In this document: positions 29,384 through 37,883 of the stretch, one piece after another
Numbering within the stretch: position 1 is the stretch's first letter
Layout of the letters: each line of letters begins with the position of its first letter
Assembly: GCA_025408425.1 (NCBI GenBank)
Contig: JANXYX010000013.1
Coordinates: 186,001-250,000, forward strand
Direction of reading: 5' to 3'
DNA length: 64,000 nucleotides
DNA from: Granulicella sp.
Lineage (GTDB): Bacteria; Acidobacteriota; Terriglobia; Terriglobales; Acidobacteriaceae
Made by a program: the position numbers and the translations under genes
The notes under the pieces: generated by a model
What the model was told of the DNA's origin: nothing
The model's database searches: none
The model's input: the letters and a program-made list of their open reading frames with translations, nothing else

Positions 29384-29786
29384 TTCGAACAAATTCGAAG
29401 GTGTTAGAACTTACCCTGTTGTTACGGGACTGGCACTCTTTGCAGGATTGTTCATCACGGGTATTCAGGTAGTCTTTGTTCTTCCGGTGCCAACCGGTTC
29501 GTATGCTTACTTTCGGCTGATTACGTGTGCAGGAGCGACTTTATGTTTGCTCTTAGGCACATTTTTGTTTCGCTTGAATTATCAAGCAATCTTTTATGTT
29601 GCAGGCGCCGGGTCAGTGATTCTCATTCTCAATATGCTTGAACTCCTCGTAAGAATCACGTCAACTGCGCAAGGTAACAACGATTCGGGAGAGATTTTCT
29701 GGTTTCTGGTACTGCCGATGGTCCCGTTTTTCTGGCAGGCGTCTCTCACCTATTTAAAACTTCACAATCGACATAGTCCGAGGTAA
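29373..29786 (+). CDS. small hypothetical membrane protein
   Basis: Four hydrophobic segments; probable GTG start overlapping the fadA stop; composition visibly more AT-rich than its neighbours. Confidence 0.6.
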   Translation: MKTDSNKFEGVRTYPVVTGLALFAGLFITGIQVVFVLPVPTGSYAYFRLITCAGATLCLLLGTFLFRLNYQAIFYVAGAGSVILILNMLELLVRITSTAQGNNDSGEIFWFLVLPMVPFFWQASLTYLKLHNRHSPR

Positions 29787-29790
29787 CACC

Positions 29791-31617
29791 ATGGCCACAC
29801 TAACCACCCCGACCGCCCAGAAGATCATCCCCGGCGGTTCTTTCCTCATCACTAACCCCACCCCCGCCGACTGCTTCTTCCCCGAAGACTTCACCGAAGA
29901 GCATCGTCAGATCGCCCAGACCACCGCTGACTTTGCCACCAACGAGATACTCCCCGTCTCCGACCAGATCGAGGCCAAGGACTTCGCCGTCACCCGCCGC
30001 CTCATCAAGGAAGCCGCCGACCTCGGCCTCACCTCCGTCGATATCCCCGAGGAGTACGGCGGTCTCGAGATGGACAAGATGACCTCCGCCATCATTGCCG
30101 ACAACATCGCCAAGCAGGGCAGCTTCTCCGTCGCCTTCTCCGGCCACGTCGGCATCGGCACCCTCCCTCTCGTCTGGTACGGCACCGCCGAGCAGAAGCA
30201 GAAGTACCTCCCCAAGCTAGCCGACGGCACCTTCGTCGGAGCCTACGCACTCTCCGAGTCCACCTCCGGCTCCGACGCCGTCAACGCCCGCACCCGCGCC
30301 GTCCTCTCCGCAGACGGCACCACCTACACCCTCAACGGCGAAAAGATGTGGATCACCAACGCAGGCTTCGCCGACATCTTCACCATCTTCGCCAAGTGCG
30401 AGGTCAAGGAAGGCAAGGACGCAGGCAAAGAGAAACTAACCGCCTTCCTCGTCGAAAAAGGCACCCCCGGCTTCACCATCGGCAAGGAAGAGCACAAGCT
30501 GGGCATCCGCGGCAGCAGCACCTGCCCCCTTATCCTCGCGGACTGCAAGATCCCTGCCGCCAACCTCCTCGGCGAGGTCGGCAAAGGCCACCACATCGCC
30601 TTCAACATCCTCAACGTCGGCCGTTACAAGCTCGGCAACGCTGCCGTCGGTGGTGCTCGCGTTGCCCTCGGCCGTGGCATCGCCTACGCCAAGGACCGCA
30701 AGGCCTTCGGCAAATCCATCTCCGAGTTCGGCCTCATCCAGGAGAAACTCGCCGACTGCGCCGTAGGCGTCTTCGTCGGCGAAGCCCTCAGCTACCGTAC
30801 CGTCGGCCTCATCGACGCGGCCCTCGCCAACGTCGACAAGCACGACACCGCCGCCATCCAGAAAGCCATCGAGGACTACGCCGTCGAGTGCTCCATCGTC
30901 AAAGTCTGGGACTCCGAGATGCTCGACCGCGTAGTCGACGAGGTCCTCCAGATCTTCGGCGGCTACGGCTACGTCGAGGAGTATCCCGCCGAGCGAGCCT
31001 ACCGCGACGCCCGCATCAACCGCATCTTCGAAGGCACCAACGAGATCAACCGCCTCATCATCACCGGCTGGCTCATGAAGTCTGCCATGTCCGGCAAGCT
31101 CGCCCTCATGCCCGCCATCAAATCCCTGATGGACGAAGTCATGGCCGGCCCTTCCCCCAAGGAAGACCGCGAAGGCCCCCTCGCCGAAGAGTTCAACCTC
31201 CTTGACCAGGCCAAAAAGCTCACCCTCTTCGCCGCCGGCGCCGCCACCCAGAAGTACATGGCCAAGCTAGCGGACGAACAGGAAGTCATGGGAGCCATCG
31301 CCGACCAGATCATCGAGGTCTTCGCCATGGAGTCCGCCATCCTCCGCGCCCAGAAGCTGGCAGCCGGGAAGGGAAGCAGCGCCGCGGCCGCCAACTCAGC
31401 CATCGCAATCGCCATGGCCCGCATCTACGCCTCCACCGCCTTCGAGAAGATCGAGCTGGCCGCCCGCAAGATCATCTCCGCCGTCGCTGAGGGCGACATG
31501 CTCCGCACCCAGCTCACCATCCTCCGCCGCCTCTCCAAACACGACGGCACCGACACCATCAGCCTCCGCCGCCAGGTGGCCCAGCATGTCATCAAGGCCG
31601 GAAAGTACGCGATCTAA
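29791..31617 (+). CDS. fadE: acyl-CoA dehydrogenase
   Basis: GAYALSESTSGSDAVNARTRA, GEKMWITNAGFAD, QIFGGYGYVEEYPAERAYRDARINRIFEGTNEINR. Confidence 0.93.
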   Translation: MATLTTPTAQKIIPGGSFLITNPTPADCFFPEDFTEEHRQIAQTTADFATNEILPVSDQIEAKDFAVTRRLIKEAADLGLTSVDIPEEYGGLEMDKMTSAIIADNIAKQGSFSVAFSGHVGIGTLPLVWYGTAEQKQKYLPKLADGTFVGAYALSESTSGSDAVNARTRAVLSADGTTYTLNGEKMWITNAGFADIFTIFAKCEVKEGKDAGKEKLTAFLVEKGTPGFTIGKEEHKLGIRGSSTCPLILADCKIPAANLLGEVGKGHHIAFNILNVGRYKLGNAAVGGARVALGRGIAYAKDRKAFGKSISEFGLIQEKLADCAVGVFVGEALSYRTVGLIDAALANVDKHDTAAIQKAIEDYAVECSIVKVWDSEMLDRVVDEVLQIFGGYGYVEEYPAERAYRDARINRIFEGTNEINRLIITGWLMKSAMSGKLALMPAIKSLMDEVMAGPSPKEDREGPLAEEFNLLDQAKKLTLFAAGAATQKYMAKLADEQEVMGAIADQIIEVFAMESAILRAQKLAAGKGSSAAAANSAIAIAMARIYASTAFEKIELAARKIISAVAEGDMLRTQLTILRRLSKHDGTDTISLRRQVAQHVIKAGKYAI

Positions 31618-31664
31618 ATTTGCTCCGTCCGGACACCATCTTCTATCCAGCGGAATACCACAAA

Positions 31665-31698
31665 AGCACCAGCTAAAGCACCCCCTTTAGCTGGTGTT
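31665..31698. terminator. strong hairpin downstream of fadE
   Basis: AGCACCAGCTAAAG-CACCCC-CTTTAGCTGGTGTT, 13/14 Watson-Crick plus one G.T. Confidence 0.6.
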
Positions 31699-31744
31699 AG
31701 CCATTGCCTTTTGAGTAGCCCTCTGTAAGCATCGATGGGACACT

Positions 31745-34741
31745 ATGCTTACTTTGCAGCCTCTGACCGGCGGACTCCGCACGCTACGCTCCTTCGCAAC
31801 GATGACTGCCGCCCTGCTCGGGCTCCTCTTCTTCGCGCCTTCTGTAACTCTCCATGCCCAGCGCGTTACCGTGCCCAGCAGAGCTGTAACCCTTGTAAAC
31901 ACTGGTGTTCTCGCCGATACCCCGCTCGATGCCGGTCTGCTGCCCACCTCGCAGCCGCTCCAGATCACCCTCCATATCGCTCCCACGCCAGAGCGCGCCG
32001 CAGCCCTCGACCAACTGCTCGTCGATCAGACCAACACTGCCTCCTCCAACTACCACCAGTGGATTACGCCTCAGCAGTTCGCCGCCAACTACGGCGCCAC
32101 CGACGATCAAATCAACACACTAACCTCCTGGGCCCAATCACAGGGCCTCACTGTTCAGGGCCTCTCCACCGGCAAGACGCGCCTTACCCTTTCCGGTTCT
32201 ACCGCCCAGGTACAGCAAGCCTTTGCAGTCAGCCTGCATCACTACTTGGTGTCGGGAACAGTGCACTTTGCAAACACCGCAAGCCCCTCCGTTCCTCTAG
32301 CGGTTGCACCACTTATCGCGAGCATCTCGGGCCTTGACGATCTCTCCACCGCAGCGTCTGCGACTGTCTCCACCCCTGTCGGACACAGTATTGCGGCGAC
32401 GGATCCCGACCCTCTTACCGTGGCGGCCTCCGCCGTGGATGCGAATACATCCCCTGTTCTCACCTTCAACACCAGTGCCTGCTCCACCGACTTCGCCCCG
32501 TCGGACATCGCCGCTTATCAGGCAATCTTCCGTCAGGCCAACGCGCAGGGCATCACCGTACTGGCCAGTAGTTCCTGCGGAACTCGCAGCACCGGCAGCT
32601 TTCCAGCCAGTCTGCCGGAGGTCACAGCTCTTGCCACTGCCCCTACGGCCGCGTCCTTTACCGCAATTGCGCCGCGCCCCGTATGGCAGGTCGCTCCGGG
32701 ACTCCCCGTCGATGGCAATCGCTATGAGCCTGATCTCACCACCACCTCAGTCGCCGCGTTCAACCAGACCCTTGCGACAATACTTCTACAGTCGGGGGGG
32801 CGCCAGGGAAACATCAACGCTATCCTTTACAGTCTCGCCACCAGCCCGGGCCTCTACACCCAGCCCGATAACGCCGCCGCTGGCACCTGGGAGCCAAGCA
32901 CAGGTCTTGGCCTTATCAATCTGGCCGTCCTCGCCAAGGTCTTTCCGCGCGCCACTGGGCCAATTTCAACCACTACTTCGCTGATCTCCAGCAGCTACTC
33001 TGTCAGCTATGGCCAGTCATTCACGCTTACCGCAAAAGTACTGCCAAGTTCCTTTGCCAGTGCCAATCCCACCGAGACAATTACCTTTAGCGCCAACCCG
33101 CAGGGAGTCCTCGGTACCGGAACGCTCGACAGCAGTGGTACGGCGACCTTTACCTCGACCACCGCCCTCAATGTCGGTTCCTACAATCTCACCGCAACCT
33201 ACGGTGGCGATACGAACTATGCAGGCAGCGCCAGCACGACCAGCGTCATCGTAAGCGTCAGTTCGGTCAACGCATCGTTAGCGGCCACCATCTCGCCCAC
33301 CTCCAACGTTCCCTACGGCAGTACTGCAACCGTCACCGCAACTGTAACCCTGCCCTCGGCGAATGCAGCCCCCACTGGAACCGTTTCTGCTGCGATACAG
33401 GGCATCACCGGATCGGTCTTCACGGCCACGCTCAGCCCGAATCCCGGCGGTAACAGCGGCACTGCCAACATCGTTGTCGCGGCTCCCCCACCCGGTACCT
33501 ATCAGGTCCAGGTGACGTGCGCGGGCAACGCGAACTTTCAATGCCAGACGCCGGTCAACCTTTCGTTTATGACCGTCAAGGGCAACACGATCACCACCGT
33601 CTCTACCTTTCCCGCCGCACCCCAGGCGGGCCAACCGGTGACGCTCACCGCGACGATTGCTGATAACGGTAATGGCCCCGGCCCTTACAGCTTCATCGGC
33701 AACGTGACGTTTTACGACAACGGTAAGCTTCTCGCCACCGCTGCCGTGGGCTCCAATCAGGCCTCTACCGCTGTGACTCTTTCCGGCAATGTCTCGCACA
33801 ATATCGTCGCTGCCTACAGCGGAGACAATAACTGGATTGGCAGTACCTCGACGGCCCAGGTCGTCAATCCAACTCTCCTGCCTTCCACTCTCACCCTCTC
33901 CTCGAATGTGGCCAGCGCGCTTGCTGGAGTCAATATCGTCTTCACCGCTACGGTCTACACCACGGTCAGTAATACCGTTGGTCCAACGGGTACGGTCAGC
34001 TTTTACGACACCTACAACGGCAGCATCGTCCAGCTTGGCGGTACCGCCGGAGCTGTAGCGCTTACCCCAAATGGCCCCAACCAGTCGATCGCTCGCTTCA
34101 CCACCACTGGTCTGTTGCCGGGCACTCACAGCCTCTACGCCATCTACAACGGCGATGCCAACTTTGCCCCCGCCACCTCATCCACCCTGCCGCTTATCAT
34201 CACCGATTTCAACCTCACCATGATCCCCCAAACCCTGACCCTGAAGGCTGGCCAGACCGGTCAAGTGGTCATACTCCTGGGGCTGGTTGGCGGCTTCAAC
34301 GGTACGGTCAGTTTCGGTTGCACACCGCCCGCCAGTTCCGAGGCAACCTGTTCCTTCAGTAATGTCTCGCTCACCGGCGGCGGCAGCACCACGATGAGTA
34401 TCGTCACAACTGCCCCTCACGCCACCAAACCAACCCAGCAGGCCAGTCGTAGCGGTCCGTGGCGGATAGCCGCTGGCTCTGCCCTCGCCATGCTGTTCTG
34501 CTTTGCTCTACCCTGCCGCCGCCGTGCCATCCCGATTCTTTTCACGGCATTTCTGGCGGTCTCTCTGGCTTCCAGCATGGGCTGTGGGCTTGGCGGGACG
34601 ATCCCGGCCGACCCAACAACGACCACCCCAGCCGACCCCGGCACTCCCTCCGGCACCCAGATATTCACCATTACCACCGCAGGCAGCGACGGCGTTAACA
34701 CGGTTCGTCACACCTATCAGTACCAGGTCACCATCCAGTAA
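31745..34741 (+). CDS. S53-protease-like protein (pro-kumamolisin N-domain, degenerate peptidase domain) with Ig-like repeats
   Basis: QPLQITLHIAPTPERAAALDQLLVDQTNTASSNYHQWITPQQFAANYG activation domain; Ig-like repeats (TETITFSANPQGVLGTGTL...YNLTATYGGDTNYAGS). Confidence 0.8.
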   Translation: MLTLQPLTGGLRTLRSFATMTAALLGLLFFAPSVTLHAQRVTVPSRAVTLVNTGVLADTPLDAGLLPTSQPLQITLHIAPTPERAAALDQLLVDQTNTASSNYHQWITPQQFAANYGATDDQINTLTSWAQSQGLTVQGLSTGKTRLTLSGSTAQVQQAFAVSLHHYLVSGTVHFANTASPSVPLAVAPLIASISGLDDLSTAASATVSTPVGHSIAATDPDPLTVAASAVDANTSPVLTFNTSACSTDFAPSDIAAYQAIFRQANAQGITVLASSSCGTRSTGSFPASLPEVTALATAPTAASFTAIAPRPVWQVAPGLPVDGNRYEPDLTTTSVAAFNQTLATILLQSGGRQGNINAILYSLATSPGLYTQPDNAAAGTWEPSTGLGLINLAVLAKVFPRATGPISTTTSLISSSYSVSYGQSFTLTAKVLPSSFASANPTETITFSANPQGVLGTGTLDSSGTATFTSTTALNVGSYNLTATYGGDTNYAGSASTTSVIVSVSSVNASLAATISPTSNVPYGSTATVTATVTLPSANAAPTGTVSAAIQGITGSVFTATLSPNPGGNSGTANIVVAAPPPGTYQVQVTCAGNANFQCQTPVNLSFMTVKGNTITTVSTFPAAPQAGQPVTLTATIADNGNGPGPYSFIGNVTFYDNGKLLATAAVGSNQASTAVTLSGNVSHNIVAAYSGDNNWIGSTSTAQVVNPTLLPSTLTLSSNVASALAGVNIVFTATVYTTVSNTVGPTGTVSFYDTYNGSIVQLGGTAGAVALTPNGPNQSIARFTTTGLLPGTHSLYAIYNGDANFAPATSSTLPLIITDFNLTMIPQTLTLKAGQTGQVVILLGLVGGFNGTVSFGCTPPASSEATCSFSNVSLTGGGSTTMSIVTTAPHATKPTQQASRSGPWRIAAGSALAMLFCFALPCRRRAIPILFTAFLAVSLASSMGCGLGGTIPADPTTTTPADPGTPSGTQIFTITTAGSDGVNTVRHTYQYQVTIQ

Positions 34742-34980
34742 TTGCCAGGGAGACGGCCGCAAGTCGTTCTCCCATTTTGGCCCTATCTCCTTTCCCACCT
34801 GCAAGCCGTCAAAACTTCCGCAACATTTTCGCTCATACTTGGTCTAACCAGAGGCTAGCTCTTAAGGTCTTAGGAGATCCTTGTTCCAGCTTATAGAGGT
34901 AGACTTAAGCGTCTCTGATTCGCGCCGTTCGAAGTCTCGCGCAACACCACTTTTTAGCGAAGCAAGACAAGGGAATATCC

Positions 34981-37806
34981 ATGCGTAGCCGATTGCTCTC
35001 TCTCCTGGCCCTATCAGCACTCGTATTTGCCGCTTCCATCAGCCCCAGCTACGCAGCAGTGCAAAGCCGTATCGCCGCAGTCAGCTCCACCAGCCGGGTT
35101 GCAGTGCGCCACACCGTACCCGCCCAGGCCATGGCCGCAACCGATCTCGGCGCCGCCCCGGCCAACCAGGTACTCGACTCCGTCACCCTCCACTTCAATA
35201 TGACGGATGCCCAGCAGGCAGCCCTCAACCAGCTACTTATTGACCAGCAGAACCCCAGCTCCCCCCGCTACCATCAGTGGCTCACCCCAGAGCAGTTCGG
35301 GGCGCAGTTCGGCCTCAGCAGCCAGGATCTCGCCAAGGTCTCCGCGTGGCTCACCAGTCAGGGCTTAACCATTACCAGCACCTCTCGCAGCAACACCTTT
35401 ATCAGAGTCAGCGGGAGCGTCGCGCAGATCCAGCAGGCCCTCGGAACCAGCATCCACTCGCTCGTCTCAAACGGTGAGCAGCACATCGCTAACGTCTCTG
35501 ATCCCCTGTTGCCCTCCGGCATCGCGGGCGTTGTTGCCAGCATCACCGGCCTGCATGACTTCCGGATCAAGCCCCGCGCCCACACCCGTCAGGTTCCCGC
35601 TACCGCCCAGGCCGATTCGCTGCACACCCAGTTCACGTCGTCCATCAGCGGAAGCCACTTCATCTCTCCCACTGACTTCTACACCATCTATGACATCCCC
35701 AACCCTCTCACCAGCGGCAATCTCAATGGCACAGGAGTCAGCATCGCCGTTGTCGGCCAGGTAGATATCAGTCTCTCGGATGTAGCTGCCTTCCGCGCAG
35801 CCGCAGGCCTCCCGGCCAATCCGCCCACTACGAAGCTCTACGGAGCCGTGGACCCCGGCACTGCTACTTCCAGCACCAGCACCCCCAGCACTGGCGATCT
35901 GCAAGAGGCGCAACTCGATGTCGAATGGGCTGGTGCCGCCGCTCCCTCGGCCAGCATCATCTACGTCAACTCCAAGGACGTTTTGAACCTCTCGCTCGTC
36001 AATGCCATCACCAACAACGCCGCGCCCATCGTCAGCATTAGTTATGGTCTGTGCGAAGCAGGTGCTGGCACGGCCAATCTCGCCGCCTTCAATCAGCTAT
36101 TTCAGCAGGCTAACGCTCAGGGCATCACCGTTGTCGCTCCAACCGGCGACGCGGGTGCGACTGATTGCGACTATGCCACCAGCGTCGCCTCCTCCGGGCT
36201 CGCCGTGGACTTTCCCGCCAGCTCTCCGAACGTCACCGCAGTCGGTGGATCGATGTTCAATGAGGGCGCCGGCACTTACGCTACCACCTACTGGAATGGC
36301 AACACGAGCACAGATATCGTCGGCTCCGCCAAAAGCTACATTCCTGAGGCCGCCTGGAATGAATCCGGCAGCAACGGTCTTAGCGCGGGCGGTGGTGGCG
36401 CCAGTAACTTCTTTACAAAGCCCACCTGGCAGACCGGGACCGGTGTACCCGCCGACTCCGCTCGCGATGTCCCGGATGTGGCCCTCAACTCGGCTTCCGG
36501 CCATGACGGCTATCTCTACTGCGCGCAGGGATTCTGCACCAGTGGCTTTCGCAATGCTTCCAACAACCTCGATGTAGTGGGCGGCACCTCGGTTTCTACA
36601 CCCTCCTTCGCTGGCATTCTCGCGCTGGTCGAGCAGAAGATCGGCTCTCGCATCGGTAACGCCAACCCAACGATCTATGGCCTCGCCAACAGCACCTTCT
36701 ACAACAACGTCTTCCACGACATCGCCACGGGTAACAATGACAGCCCCTGCATCGCAGGATCCAACAACTGCCCCAGCGGTGGCAGCATTGGTTACAACGC
36801 AACCCAGGGCTATGACCTGGCCACTGGCTGGGGCAGTATCGATGCCTACAACATGGCAAACAACTGGACCTCCGTCACCCCTGCAGGCACCATCAACGCC
36901 ACATCCCAGTTGAGTTCCTACACTACGGTCACCACTTCCACCTCGCTCTGTGCTTTGTCCAGCGGTAGCATGGCCCTCAACGTCACGGTCGCCAATGGCG
37001 GTCCCAGCTCAACCATCAAACCTACCGGCACCGTTCAATTTCTTGTTGATAACGTTGCTGTCGGCACTCCTGTTGCGCTCACGAACGGCACTGCAAGCTA
37101 CACACTCAACACCACTGCGCTCTCCTCGGGCGGTCACACCATCAGCGCCACCTACTCCGGCGATACCACCTACGCCGGGTCCCGCGGCACACTGCTTGAC
37201 TCCACCGGCTTGCCCGCACCGGTAGATATCATCGCTTCTGCATCTGATTTTTCCCTCACCGCCTGCTCAGCTTCTACCTCCGTGATTGCCGGGGGCACAG
37301 CGCCGGGAGTCACCTTCACCATCACACCCTTCCATGGCTTCACCGGCGCTGTCATCATGAGCGCGAGCACCGCTGATACCGTCGCCGCCACCTACACCTT
37401 CTCGGTCACCCCAGTGACCATTAGCTCCACGACCGGCGTTACCACTTCCTTTGTGCTCAAAGCATTTCAAACCAATGCTCAGGGCGCTACTGGTCAGCTC
37501 AAAGTCGGCTCCAACAGTCAGCCCCATGGCGGCATTCCCTGGTATATCCCCGGCTCTGGAGCCACGCTTGCCTGCATGCTTCTCATAACACTCCCCCGTC
37601 GCAGACGCTGGGGAGCTCTACTCGCCGTCGTACTCTCCGTTGCTGCCCTGGGCGCAGTTGGCTGTGGCTCGAACAGCCTTTCCAATCAGACCAGCACCAC
37701 CACCGGAACCACTACCAACGCAACCAAGGGAACTTATAACATCACGGTCACCGCTACTTCGGGCACACTGGTGCACAGCGCAAACGTAACCTTCACGGTT
37801 CAGTAG
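34981..37806 (+). CDS. S53-family (kumamolisin/sedolisin-like) serine-carboxyl peptidase with Ig-like domain
   Basis: LQEAQLDVEWA, VVAPTGDAGATDCD, GGTSVSTPSFAGILALV catalytic motifs; pro-kumamolisin N-domain. Confidence 0.93.
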   Translation: MRSRLLSLLALSALVFAASISPSYAAVQSRIAAVSSTSRVAVRHTVPAQAMAATDLGAAPANQVLDSVTLHFNMTDAQQAALNQLLIDQQNPSSPRYHQWLTPEQFGAQFGLSSQDLAKVSAWLTSQGLTITSTSRSNTFIRVSGSVAQIQQALGTSIHSLVSNGEQHIANVSDPLLPSGIAGVVASITGLHDFRIKPRAHTRQVPATAQADSLHTQFTSSISGSHFISPTDFYTIYDIPNPLTSGNLNGTGVSIAVVGQVDISLSDVAAFRAAAGLPANPPTTKLYGAVDPGTATSSTSTPSTGDLQEAQLDVEWAGAAAPSASIIYVNSKDVLNLSLVNAITNNAAPIVSISYGLCEAGAGTANLAAFNQLFQQANAQGITVVAPTGDAGATDCDYATSVASSGLAVDFPASSPNVTAVGGSMFNEGAGTYATTYWNGNTSTDIVGSAKSYIPEAAWNESGSNGLSAGGGGASNFFTKPTWQTGTGVPADSARDVPDVALNSASGHDGYLYCAQGFCTSGFRNASNNLDVVGGTSVSTPSFAGILALVEQKIGSRIGNANPTIYGLANSTFYNNVFHDIATGNNDSPCIAGSNNCPSGGSIGYNATQGYDLATGWGSIDAYNMANNWTSVTPAGTINATSQLSSYTTVTTSTSLCALSSGSMALNVTVANGGPSSTIKPTGTVQFLVDNVAVGTPVALTNGTASYTLNTTALSSGGHTISATYSGDTTYAGSRGTLLDSTGLPAPVDIIASASDFSLTACSASTSVIAGGTAPGVTFTITPFHGFTGAVIMSASTADTVAATYTFSVTPVTISSTTGVTTSFVLKAFQTNAQGATGQLKVGSNSQPHGGIPWYIPGSGATLACMLLITLPRRRRWGALLAVVLSVAALGAVGCGSNSLSNQTSTTTGTTTNATKGTYNITVTATSGTLVHSANVTFTVQ

Positions 37807-37817
37807 AGCCCTTGAAA

Positions 37818-37854
37818 GCAAAGAGGCCGCGCTTCGAAAGCGCGGCCTCTTTGC
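37818..37854. terminator. bidirectional terminator between S53 gene (+) and ppk (-)
   Basis: 16-bp perfect stem GCAAAGAGGCCGCGCT-TCGAA-AGCGCGGCCTCTTTGC. Confidence 0.9.
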
Positions 37855-37883
37855 TTGTCTTCATCGTGAATCGCGAACGCGAC

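Noticed and set aside
28157-29392. 411-aa minus-strand ORF opposite fadA (also 252 aa at 27228-27986 and 214 aa at 28488-29132)
   Set aside because: Antisense or alternate-frame ORFs with Gly/Asp/Val- or Ser/Pro-rich low-complexity translations, explained by extreme GC3 codon bias of fadN/fadA
30348-31205. 285-aa ORF inside fadE
   Set aside because: Arg/His-rich shadow frame of a well-supported acyl-CoA dehydrogenase
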